Assembly (NCBI GenBank): GCA_958298945.1
Contig: OY282608.1
Span: 64,456,951-64,520,950 of the forward strand
Origin: Atherix ibis
Taxonomy: Eukaryota; Arthropoda; Insecta; Diptera; Athericidae
DNA: 64,000 nt
Direction of reading: 5' to 3'
The translations under genes were made by a program, and so were the position numbers. Position 1 is the stretch's first letter. Each line of letters opens with the position of its first letter. Below are positions 53,451 to 63,591 of this stretch, piece by piece. The notes below the pieces were generated by a model. It was not told the DNA's origin, made no database searches, and was given only the letters and a program-made list of their open reading frames with translations.

Positions 53451-55949
53451 TGTTGGTTTGTTGGTTTGTTGGTTTGTTGGTTTGTTGGTTTGTTGGTTTG
53501 TTGGCTTCTTGGCTTGTTGGTTTGTTGGTTTGTTGGTTTGTTGGTTTGTTGGTTTGTTGGTTTGTTGGTTTGTTGGTTTGTTGGTTTCTTGGTTTGTTGG
53601 TTTGTTGGTTTGTTGTTTTATTGGTTTGTTGGTTTGTTGGTTTGTTGGCTTGTTGGTTTGTTGGTTTGTTGGCTTGTTGGTTCGTTGGTTTGTTAGTTTG
53701 TTGGTTTGTTGGTTTGTTGGTTTGTTGGTTTGTTGGCTTGTTGGCTTGTTGCTTTGTTGGTTTGTTTGTTTGCTCATTTGTTGGTTTGTTTGTTTGTTGG
53801 CTTGTTGGTTTGTTGGTTTGTTGGTTTGTTGGTTTGTTGGTTTGTTGGTTTGTTGGTTTGTTGGTTTGTTGGTTTGTTGGTTTGTTGGTTTATTGATTTG
53901 TTGGCTTGTTGGTTAGTTGGGTTGTTGGTTTGTTGGTTTGTTGGTTTGTTGGTTTGTTGGTTTGTTGGTTTGTTGGTTTGTTGGTTTGTTGGTTTGTTGG
54001 TTTGTTGGCTTCTTGGCTTGTTGGTTTGTTGGTTTGTTGGTTTGTTGGTTTGTTGGTTTGTTGGTTTGTTGGTTTGTTGGTTTGTTGGTTTGTTGGTTTC
54101 TTGGTTTGTTGGTTTGTTGGTTTGTTGGCTTGTTGGTTTGTTGGTTTATTGGTTTGTTGGCTTGTTGGTTTGTTGGTTTGTTGGCTTGTTGGCTTGTTGG
54201 TTTGTTGGTTTGTTGGTTTGTTGGTTTGTTGGCTTGTTGGTTTGTTGGTTTGTTGGCTTGTTGGCTTGTTGGTTTGTTGGTTTGTTGGTTTGTTGGTTTG
54301 TTGGCTTGATGGCTTGTTGGTTTGTTTGTTGGTTTGTTTGGCTTGTTGGTTTGTTGGTTTGTTGGTTTTTTGGTTTCTTGGTTTGTTGGTTTGTTGGTTT
54401 GTTGGTTTGTTGGCTTGTTGGTTTATTCGTTTGTTGGTTTGTTGGTTTGTTGGTTTGTTGGCTTGTTGGCTTGTTGGCTTGTTGGCTTGTTGGTTTGTTG
54501 GTTTGTTGGTTTTTGGTTTGTTGGTTTGTTGGTTTGTTGGTTTGTTGGTTTGTTGGTTTGTTGGTTTGTTGGTTTGTTGGCTTGTTGGTTTGTTGGTTTG
54601 TTGGTTTGTTGGTTTGTTGGTTTGTTGGTTTGTTGGCTTGTTGGTTTGTTGGCTTGGTGGCTTGTTGGTTTGTTGGTTTGTTGGTTGGTTCGTTTGTTGG
54701 TTTGTTGGTTTGTTGGTTTGTTGGTTTGTTTGTTTGTTGGTTTGTTGGTTTGCTGGTTTGATGGTTTGTTGGTTTGTTGGTTTGTTGGTTTGTCGGCTTT
54801 TTGGCTTGTTGGTTTGTTGGTTTGTTCGTTTGTTGGTTTGTTGTTTTGTTGGTTTGTTGGTTTGTTGGTGTGTTGGCTTGTTGGTTTGTTGGTTTGTTGG
54901 CTTGTTGGTTCGTTGGTTTGTTAGTTTGTTGGTTTGTTGATTTGTTGGTTTGTTGGCTTGTTGGCTTGTTGCTTTGTTGGTTTGTTTGTTTGCTCATTTG
55001 TTGGTTTGTTTGTTTGTTGGCTTGTTGGTTTGTTTGTTTGTTGGTTTGTTGGTTTGTTGGTTTGTTGGTTTGTTGGTTTGTTGGTTTGTTGGTTTGTTGG
55101 TTTGTTGGTTTGTTGGTTTGTTGGTTTGTTGGTTTATTGATTTGTTGGCTTGTTGGTTAGTTGGGTTGTTGGTTTGTTGGTTTGTTGGTTTGTTGGTTTG
55201 CTGGTTTGTTGGTTTGTTGGTTTGTTGGTTTGTTGGCTTGTTGGCTTGTTGGTTTGTTGGTTTGTTGGTTTGTTGGTTTGTTGGTTTGTTGGTTTGTTGG
55301 TTTGTTGGTTTGTTGGTTTGTTGGTTTGTTGGTTTGTTGGTTTGTTGGTTTTTGGTTTGTTGGTTTGTTGGTTTGTTGGTTTGTTGGTTTGTTAGTTTGT
55401 TGGTTTGTTGGTTTGTTGGCTTGTTGGTTTGTTGGTTTGTTGGTTTGTTGGTTTGTTGGTTTGTTGGTTTGTTGGTTTGTTGGCTTGTTGGTTTGTTGGC
55501 TTGGTGGCTTGTTGGTTTGTTGGTTTGTTGGTTGGTTCGTTTGTTGGTTTGTTGGTTTGTTGGTTTGTTGGCTTGTTGGCTTGTTGGCTTGTTGGTTTGT
55601 TGGTTAGTTGGTTTTTGGTTTGTTGGTTTGTTGGTTTGTTGGTTTGTTGGTTTGTTGGTTTGTTGGTTTGTTGGTTTGTTGGCTTGTTGGTTTGTTGGTT
55701 TGTTGGTTTGTTGGTTTGTTGGTTTGTTGGTTTGTTGGCTTGTTGGTTTGTTGGCTTGGTGGCTTGTTGGTTTGTTGGTTTGTTGGTTGGTTCGTTTGTT
55801 GGTTTGTTGGTTTGTTGGTTTGTTGGCTTGTTGGCTTGTTGGTTTGTTGGTTTGTTTGTTTGTTGGTTTGTTGGTTTGCTGGTTTGATGGTTTGTTGGTT
55901 TGTTGGTTTGTTGGTTTGTCGGCTTTTTGGCTTGTTGGTTTGTTGGTTT
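53451..55949. repeat. CTCAT cassette tails with repeated ggcttggtgg blocks
   Basis: CTCAT lies at 53773 (512 bp, 64 units, after 53261) and 54993. Other landmarks are cttcttgg 53505 and 54009, ttttattgg near 53616, cttgatgg 54305, ttttggtttg slips near 54510, 55348 and 55612, and ggcttggtgg near 54651, 55498 and 55753. The last two are 255 bp apart and each is followed by ggttggttcg, so a ~0.25-kb block has been duplicated. The part near 45.3-46.9 kb matches at offsets of 8.1-8.5 kb. Confidence 0.75.
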
Positions 55950-56653
55950 GTTCGTTTGTTGGTTTGTTGTTTTGTTGGTTTGTTGGTTTGTTGGTTTGTT
56001 GGCTTGTTGGTTTGTTGGTTTGTTGGCTTGTTGGTTCGTTGGTTTGTTTGTTTGTTGGTTTGTTGATTTGTTGGTTTGTTGGCTTGGTGGCTTGTTGCTT
56101 TGTTGGTTTGTTTGTTTGCTCATTTGTTGGTTTGTTTGTTTGTTGGCTTGTTGGTTTGTTTGTTTGTTGGTTTCTTGGTTTGTTGGTTTGTTGTTTTGTT
56201 GGTTTGTTGGTTTGTTGGTTTGTTGGCTTGTTGGTTTGTTGGTTTGTTGGCTTGTTGGTTCGTTGGTTTGTTAGTTTGCTCATTTGTTGGTTTGTTTGTT
56301 TGTTGGCTTGTTGGTTTGTTTGTTTGTTGGTTTGTTGGTTTGTTGGTTTGTTGGTTTGTTGGTTTGTTGGTTTGTTGGTTTGTTGGTTTGTTGGTTTGTT
56401 GGTTTATTGATTTGTTGGCTTGTTGGTTAGTTGGGTTGTTGGTTTGTTGGTTTGTTGGTTTGTTGGTTTGTTGGTTTGCTGGTTTGTTGGTTTGTTGGTT
56501 TGTTGGTTTGTTGGCTTGTTGGCTTGTTGGTTTGTTGGTTTGTAGGTTTGTTGGTTTGTTGGTTTGTTGGTTTCTTGGGTTGTTGGTTTGTTGGTTTGTT
56601 GGCTTGTTGGTTTGTTGGTTTATTGTTTTGTTGGCTTGTTGGTTTGTTGGTTT
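55950..56653. repeat. 704-bp tandem duplication, copy 1
   Basis: The unit starts at ttcgtttg (55951) and contains two CTCAT landmarks 160 bp (20 units) apart at 56119 and 56279, then ggttagttggg near 56429, ttcttggg near 56574 and tattgttttg 56621. All recur 704 bp (88 units) later. The duplication is a whole number of units. Confidence 0.9.
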
Positions 56654-57357
56654 GTTCGTTTGTTGGTTTGTTGTTTTGTTGGTTTGTTGGTTTGTTGGTT
56701 TGTTGGCTTGTTGGTTTGTTGGTTTGTTGGCTTGTTGGTTCGTTGGTTTGTTTGTTTGTTGGTTTGTTGATTTGTTGGTTTGTTGGCTTGGTGGCTTGTT
56801 GCTTTGTTGGTTTGTTTGTTTGCTCATTTGTTGGTTTGTTTGTTTGTTGGCTTGTTGGTTTGTTTGTTTGTTGGTTTCTTGGTTTGTTGGTTTGTTGTTT
56901 TGTTGGTTTGTTGGTTTGTTGGTTTGTTGGCTTGTTGGTTTGTTGGTTTGTTGGCTTGTTGGTTCGTTGGTTTGTTAGTTTGCTCATTTGTTGGTTTGTT
57001 TGTTTGTTGGCTTGTTGGTTTGTTTGTTTGTTGGTTTGTTGGTTTGTTGGTTTGTTGGTTTGTTGGTTTGTTGGTTTGTTGGTTTGTTGGTTTGTTGGTT
57101 TGTTGGTTTATTGATTTGTTGGCTTGTTGGTTAGTTGGGTTGTTGGTTTGTTGGTTTGTTGGTTTGTTGGTTTGTTGGTTTGCTGGTTTGTTGGTTTGTT
57201 GGTTTGTTGGTTTGTTGGCTTGTTGGCTTGTTGGTTTGTTGGTTTGTAGGTTTGTTGGTTTGTTGGTTTGTTGGTTTCTTGGGTTGTTGGTTTGTTGGTT
57301 TGTTGGCTTGTTGGTTTGTTGGTTTATTGTTTTGTTGGCTTGTTGGTTTGTTGGTTT
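56654..57357. repeat. 704-bp tandem duplication, copy 2
   Basis: This is the adjacent copy: ttcgtttg 56655, CTCAT 56823 and 56983, ggttagttggg near 57133, ttcttggg near 57278 and tattgttttg 57325. It leaves the repeat where copy 1 reads TTGTTCGT and copy 2 reads TTGTTGGC (57361). Confidence 0.9.
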
Positions 57358-58743
57358 GTTGGCTTGTTGGCTTGTTGGTTTGTTGGTTTGTTGGTTTGTT
57401 GGTTTGTTGGTTTGTTGGTTTGTTGGCTTGTTGGTTTGTTGGCTTGGTGGCTTGTTGGTTTGTTGGTTTGTTGGTTGGTTCGTTTGTTGGTTTGTTGGTT
57501 TGTTGGTTTGTTGGCTTGTTGGCTTGTTGGCTTGTTGGTTTGTTGGTTTGTTGGTTTTTGGTTTGTTGGTTTGTTGGTTTGTTGGTTTGTTGGTTTGTTG
57601 GTTTGTTGGTTTGTTGGTTAGTTGGCTTGTTGGTTTGTTGGTTTGTTGGTTTGTTGGTTTGTTGGTTTGTTGGCTTGTTGGTTTGTTGGCTTGGTGGCTT
57701 GTTGGTTTGTTGGTTTGTTGGTTGGTTCGTTTGTTGGTTTGTTGGTTTGTTGGTTTGTTGGCTTGTTGGCTTGTTGGTTTGTTGGTTTGTTTGTTTGTTG
57801 GTTTGTTGGTTTGCTGGTTTGATGGTTTGTTGGTTTGTTTATTTGTTGGTTTGTCGGCTTTTTGGCTTGTTGGTTTGTTGGTTTGTTCGTTTGTTGGTTT
57901 GTTGTTTTGTTGGTTTGTTGGTTTGTCGGTTTGTTGGCTTGTTGGTTTGTTGGTTTGTTGGCTTGTTGGTTCGTTGGTTTGTTAGTTTGTTGGTTTGTTG
58001 ATTTGTTGGTTTGTTGGCTTGTTGGCTTGTTGCTTTGTTGGTTTGTTTGTTTGCTCATTTGTTGGTTTGTTTGTTTGTTGGCTTGTTGGTTTGTTTGTTT
58101 GTTGGTTTGTTGGTTTGTTGGTTTGTTGGTTTGTTGGTTTGTTGGTTTGTTGGTTTGTTGGTTTGTTGGTTTGTTGGTTTGTTGGTTTATTGATTTGTTG
58201 GCTTGTTGGTTAGTTGGGTTGTTGGTTTGTTGGTTTGTTGGTTTGTTGGTTTGCTGGTTTGTTGGTTTGTTGGTTTGTTGGTTTGTTGGCTTGTTGGCTT
58301 GTTGGTTTGTTGGTTTGTTGGTTTGTTGGTTTGTTGGTTTGTTGGTTTCTTGGTTTGTTGGTTTGTTGGTTTGTTGGCTTGTTGGTTTGTTGGTTTATTG
58401 GTTTGTTGGCTTGTTGGTTTGTTGGTTTGTTGGCTTGTTGGCTTGTTGGTTTGTTGGTTTGTTGGTTTGTTGGTTTGTTGGCTTGTTGGTTTGTTGGTTT
58501 GTTGGCTTGTTGGCTTGTTGGTTTGTTGGTTTGTTGGTTTGTTGGCTTGATGGCTTGTTGGTTTGTTTGCTGGTTTGTTTGGCTTGTTGGTTTGTTGGTT
58601 TGTTGGTTTTTTGGTTTGTTGGTTTGTTGGTTTGTTGGTTTGTTGGTTTGTTGGCTTGTTGGTTTATTCGTTTGTTGGTTTGTTGGTTTGTTGGTTTGTT
58701 GGCTTGTTGGCTTGTTGGTTTGTTGGATTGTTAGTTTTTTGGT
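57358..58743. repeat. CTCAT cassette tail with ~0.25-kb ggcttggtgg duplication
   Basis: Two ggcttggtgg then ggttggttcg blocks lie 247 bp apart (57441 and 57688), joined through ttttggtttg near 57557 and ttggttagttggc near 57614. This mirrors the 255-bp pair at 55498/55753. Then follow ttggctttttgg near 57857, CTCAT 58054, ggttagttggg near 58209, cttgatgg near 58546 and ggattgttag near 58727. No gene is present. Confidence 0.75.
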
Positions 58744-60026
58744 TTGTTGGCTTGTTGGTTTGTTGGTTTGTTGGCTTGTTGGTTTGTTGGTTTGTTAGTT
58801 TGTTGGTATGTTTGTTTGTTGGTTTGTTGGCTTGTTGGCTTGTTGGTTTGTTGGTTTGTTGGTTTGTTGGTTTTTTGGTTTGTTGGCTTGTTGGCTTGTT
58901 GGTTTGTTGGTTTGTTGGTTTTTGGTTTGTTGGTTTGTTGGCTTGTTGGCTTGTTGGTTTGTTGGTTTGTTGGTTTGTTGGTCTGTTGGTTTGTTGGTTT
59001 GTTGGCTTGTTGGTTTGTTGGTTTGTTAGTTTGTTTGTTTGTTTGTTGGTTTGTTCGTTTGTTGGTTTGTTGGTTTGTTGGTTTGTTAGTTTGTTGGCTT
59101 GTTGGCTTTTTGGTTTGTTGGCTTGTTGGCTTGTTGGTTTGTTGGCTTGTTGGCTTGTTGGTTTTTTGGTTTGTTGGTTTGTTCGTTTGTTGGTTTGTTG
59201 GTTTGTTGGCTTGTTGGCTTGTTGGTTTGTTGGTTTGTTTGTTTGTTTGTTTGTTGGTTTGTTGGTTTGTTGGTTTGTTGGTTTGTTGGTTTGTTGGTTT
59301 GTTGGTTTGTTGGTTTGTTGGTTTGTTGGCTTGTTGGCTTGTTGGTATGTTGGTTTGTTGGTTTGTTGGTTTGTTGGTTTGTTGGTTTGTTGGTTTGTTG
59401 GCTTATTGGCTTGTTGGTTTGTTGGTTTGTTCGTTTGTTGGTTTGTTGGTTACTTGGTTTGTTGGTTTGTTGGTTTGTTGGTTTGTTGGCTTGTTGGTTT
59501 GTTGGTTTGTTGGTTTTTTGGTTTGTTGGTTTGTTGGTTTTTTGGTTTGTTGGTTTGTTGGTTTGTTGGTTTATTTGTTTGTTGGTTTGTTGGTTTGTTG
59601 GCTTGTTGGTTTGTTGGTTTGTTGGTTTGTTGATTTGTTGGTTTGTTGGTTTGGTGGTTTGTTGGTTTGTTGGTTTGTTGGTTTATTTGTTTGTTGGTTT
59701 GTTGGTTTGTTGGTTTGTTGACTTGTTGGCTTGTTGGTTTGTTGGTTTGTTGGTTTTTAGTTTGTTGGTTTGTTGGCTTGTTGGCTTGTTGGTTTGTTGG
59801 TTTGTTCATTTGTTGGTTTGTTGGTTTGTTGGTTTGTTGGCTTGTTGGCTTGTTGGTTTGTTGGCTTGTTGGTTCGTTGGCTTGTTGGCTTGTTGGTTTG
59901 TTGTTTGTTGGTTTGTTCGTTTGTTCGTTTGTTGGTTTGTGGGTTTGTTGGTTTGTTGGCTTGTTGGCTTATTGGTTTGTTGGTTTGTTTGTTTGTTTGT
60001 TTGTTGGTTTGTTGGTTTGTTGGTTT
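58744..60026. repeat. Leader block with ggtatg landmark, copy 3 of 3
   Basis: The ggtatg landmark at 58805 precedes ttgaatgg (60027) by 1,222 bp. It matches 10762 onward at an offset of 47,982 bp over about 0.6 kb and then drifts. Towards the right it overlaps the partner of 48.6 kb (tttttag 59754). It shares ttggtctg near 58978 with copy 2 (near 11006). Confidence 0.75.
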
Positions 60027-61370
60027 GAATGGTTTGTTGGTTTGTTGGTTTGTTGGTTTGTTGGCTTATTGACTTGTTGGTTTGTTGGTTTGTGCGTTTG
60101 TTGGTTTGTTGGTTTGTTGGTTTGTTGGTTTGTTGGCTTGTTGGCTTGTTGGTTTGTTGGTTTTTTGGTTTGTTGGTTTGTTTGTTTGTTGGTTTGTTTG
60201 TTTGTTGCTTTGTTCGTTTGTTGGTTCGTTGGTTACTTGGTTTGTTGGTTTGTTGGTTTGTTAGTTTGTTGGTTTGTTGGTTTGTTGGTTTTTTGGGTTG
60301 TTGGTTTGTTGGTTTTTTGGTTTGTTGGTTTGTTGGTTTGTTGGTTTGTTGGTTTGTTGGTTTAGTGGTTTATTTGTTTGTTGGTTTGTTGGTTTGTTGG
60401 GTTGTTGGTTTGTTGGCTTGTTGGTTTGTTGGTTTGTTGGTTTGTTGGTTTGTTGGTTTGTTGGTTTGTTGGTTTGGTGGTTTGTTGGTTTGTTGGTTTG
60501 TTGGTTTGTTGGTTCGGTGGTTTGTTGGTTTGTTGGTTCGGTGGTTTGTTGGTTTGTTGGTTTGTTGGTTTATTGGTTTGTTGGTTTGTTGGTTTGTTGG
60601 TTTGTTGGTTTGTTGGTTTGTTGGTTTGTTGGTTTTTTGGTTTGCTGGTTTGTTGGTTTGTTGGTTTGTTGGTTTGTTGGCTTGTTGGTTTGTTGGTTTG
60701 TTGGTTTCTTGATTTGTAGGTTTGTTGGTTTGTTCGTTTGTTGGTTTGTTGGTTTGTTGGTTTGTTGGCTTGTTGGCTTGTTGGTTTTTTGGCTTGTTGG
60801 TTTTTTGGTTTGTTGGTTTGTTGGGTTGTTGGTTTATTTGTTTGTTGGTTTGTTGGTTTGTAGGTTTGTTGGTTTGTTGGTTTGTTTGTTTGTTGGTTTG
60901 TACGTTTGTTGGTTTGTTGGTTAATTGGTTTGTTGGTTTGTTGGCTTGTTGCTTTTTTGGTTTGTTGGTTTTTTGGTTTGTTGTTTTGTTGGTTTGTTGG
61001 TTTGTTGGTTTGTTGGTTTGTTGTTTTATTTGTTTGTTGTTTTGTTTGGCTTGTTGGTTTGTTGGTTTGTTGGTTTTTTGGTTTTTTGGTTTGTTGGTTT
61101 GTTTGTTTATTCGTTTGTTGGTTTGTTGGTTTGTTGGCTTGTTGGCTTGTTGGTTTGTTGGTTTGTTGGATTGTTGGTTTTTTGGTTTGTTGGTTTGTTG
61201 GCTTGTTGGTTTGTTGGTTTGTTGGCTTGTTGGTTTGTTGGTTTGTTGGTTTGTTGGTTTGTTGGTTTGTTGGCTTGTTGGCTAGTTGGTTTGTTGGTTT
61301 GTTGGTTTGTTGGTTTGTTGGCTTGTTGGCTTGTTGGCTTGTTGGTTTGTTGGTTTGTTGGTTTTTGGTT
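59755..61370. repeat. ~1.6-kb cassette block, copy 2
   Basis: This is the partner of 48611-50320, with gaatgg 60027, gtacg 60902 and ggattgttgg 61168 (ggattgttag in copy 1). It lacks 88 bp (11 units) between tttttag and ttcatttg near 59806. At 61386-61402 a tttgtttttttg variant appears that is not in copy 1. Confidence 0.82.
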
Positions 61371-62999
61371 TGTTGGTTTGTTGGCTTGTTGGTTTGTTTT
61401 TTTGTTGGTTTGTTGGTTTGTTGGTTTGTTGGTTTGTTGGCATGTTTGTTTGTTGGTTTGTTGGTTTGTTGGTTTGTTGGCTTGTTGGTTTGTTGGCTTG
61501 GTGGCTTGTTGGTTTGTTGGTTTGTTGGTTGGTTCGTTTGTTGGTTTGTTGGTTTGTTGGTTTGATGGCTTGTTGGCTTGTTGGTTTGTTGGTTTGTTTG
61601 TTTGTTGGTTTGTTGGTTTGTTGGTTTGATGGTTTGTTGGTTTGTTGGTTTGTTGGTTTGTTGGCTTTTTGGCTTGTTGGTTTGTTGGTTTGTTCGTTTG
61701 TTGGTTTGTTGTTTTGTTGGTTTGTTGGTTTGTTGGTTTGTTGGCTTGTTGGTTTGTTGGTTTGTTGGCTTGTTGGTTCGTTGGTTTGTTAGTTTGTTGG
61801 TTTGTTGGTTTGTTGGTTTGTTGGCTTGTTGGCTTGTTGCTTTGTTGGTTTGCTGGTTTGTTGGTTTGTTGGTTTGTTGGTTTGTTGGTTTGTTGGTTTG
61901 TTGGTTTGTTGGTTTGTTGGTTTGTTGGTTTGTTGGTTTATTGATTTGTTGGCTTGTTGGTTAGTTGGGTTGTTGGTTTGTTGGTTTGTTGGTTTGTTGG
62001 TTTGTTGGTTTGTTGGTTTGTTGGTTTGTTGGTTTGTTGGCTTGTTGGCTTGTTAGTTTGTTGGTTTGTTGGTTTGTTGGTTTGTTGGTTTGTTGGTTTG
62101 TTGGTTTGTTGGTTTGTTGGTTTGTTGGTTTGTTGGCTTGTTGGTTTGTTGGTTTATTGGTTTGTTGGCTTGTTGGTTTGTTGGTTTGTTGGCTTGTTGG
62201 CTTGTTGGCTTGTTGGTTTGTTGGTTTGTTGGTTTGTTGGTTTGTTGGCTTGTTGGTTTGTTGGTTTGTTGGCTTGTTGGCTTGTTGGTTTGTTGGGTTG
62301 TTGGTTTGTTGGCTTGATGGCTTGTTGGTTTGTTTGTTGGTTTGTTTGGCTTGTTGGTTTGTTGGTTTGTTGGTTTTTTGGTTTGTTGGTTTGTTGGTTT
62401 GTTGGTTTGTTGGCTTGTTGGTTTATTCGTTTGTTGTTTTATTGGTTTGTTGGTTTGTTGGTTTGTTGGTTTGTTGGTTTGTTGGCTTGTTGGCTGGTTG
62501 GTTTGTTCGTTTGTTGGATTGTTAATTTTTTGCATTGTTGGTTTGTTGGCTTGTTGGTTTGTTGGTTTGTTGGCTTGTTGCTTTGTTGCTTTGTTGGTTT
62601 GTTGGTTTGTTGGTTTGTTGGTTTGTTGGCTTGTTGGTTTATTGGTTTGTTGGTTTTTTGGTTTGCTGGTTTGTTGGTTTGTTGGTTTATTTGTTTGTTG
62701 GTTTGTTGCTTTGTAGGTTTGTTGGTTTGTTGGTTTGTTTGTTTGTTGGTTTGTTGGTTTGTTGGCTTGTTGAATTGTTGGTTTGTTGGTTTTTTGGTTT
62801 GCTGGTTTGTTGGTTTGTTGGTTTATTTGTTTGTTGGTTTGTTGCTTTGTAGGTTTGTTGGTTTGTTGGTTTGTTTGTTTGTTGGTTTGTTCGTTTGTTG
62901 GTTTGTTGGTTAATTGGTTTGTTGGTTTGTTGGTTTGTTGGCTTGTTGGTTTGTTGGTTTGTTGGTTTGTAGGTTTGTTGGTTTGTTGGTTTGTTGGTT
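61371..62999. repeat. Cassette tail of the tttggg type, with a decayed ggattgttag landmark
   Basis: The order is ggcttggtgg near 61497, ggttggttcg near 61529, ggctttttgg near 61662, ggttcgttgg near 61775, gctttg followed by gctgg near 61839-61855, ttattgatt near 61940, cttgatgg 62313, ttattcg near 62423, then ggattgttaatttttt and gcattg (62516-62536) where other copies read ggattgttag and gcgttg. Two ttttttggtttgctgg units near 62653 and 62790 show a ~137-bp local duplication with a ttgaattg slip near 62770. Confidence 0.75.
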
Positions 63000-63591
63000 T
63001 ATAGGTTTGTTGGTTTGTTGTTTTATTTGTTTGCTGGTTTGTTTGGCTTGTTGGTTTGTTGGTTTGTTGGTTTTTTGGTTTGTTGGTTTGTTGGTTTGTT
63101 GGTTTGTTGGTTTGTTGGTTTGTTGGTTTATTTGTTTGTTGGTTTTTTGGTTTATTGGCTTGCTGGCTTGTTGGTTTGTTGGTTTGTCTGATTGTTAGTT
63201 TTTTGGTTTGTTGGTTTGTTGGCTTGTTGGTTTGTTGGTTTGTTGGCTTGTTGGTTTGTTGGTTTGTTGGTTTGTTGGTTTGTTGGTTTGTTGGTTTGTT
63301 GGTTTGTTGGTTTGTTGGTTTGTTGGTTTGTTGGCTTGTTGGCTTGCTGGTTTGTTGGTTTGTTGGTTTGTTGGTTTGTTGGTTTGTTGGCTTGTTGGTT
63401 TGTTGGCTTGTTGGTTTGTTGGTGTGTTGGTTTTTGGTTTGTTGGTTTGTTGGCTTGTTGGCTTGTTAGTTTTTTGGTTTGTTGGTTTGTTGGCTTGTTG
63501 GTTTGTTGGTTTGTTGGCTTGTTGGTTTGTTGGTTTGTTGGTTTGTTGGTTTGTTGGTTTGTAGGTTTGTTGGTTTGTTGGTTTGTTAGTT
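63000..63591. repeat. ~0.58-kb tandem duplication at the right edge, copy 1
   Basis: The copy opens with ataggtttg (63001) and contains ttttatttgtttgctgg near 63022, ttggcttgctgg near 63155, tgtctgattgttag near 63186, ggtgtg near 63421 and ttttggtttg near 63432. The opening motif returns at 63593 (592 bp) and ctgattg returns 568 bp later (63188 to 63756). Confidence 0.8.

Noticed and set aside
54994..56283. 429-codon - strand open frame (Asn/Gln/Thr/Lys/Pro repeat), resembling a low-complexity or adhesin-like protein
   Set aside because: The complement of the unit has no stop codon. The start lies at the CTCAT landmark, which supplies an ATG on the - strand by chance and does so in every CTCAT copy.
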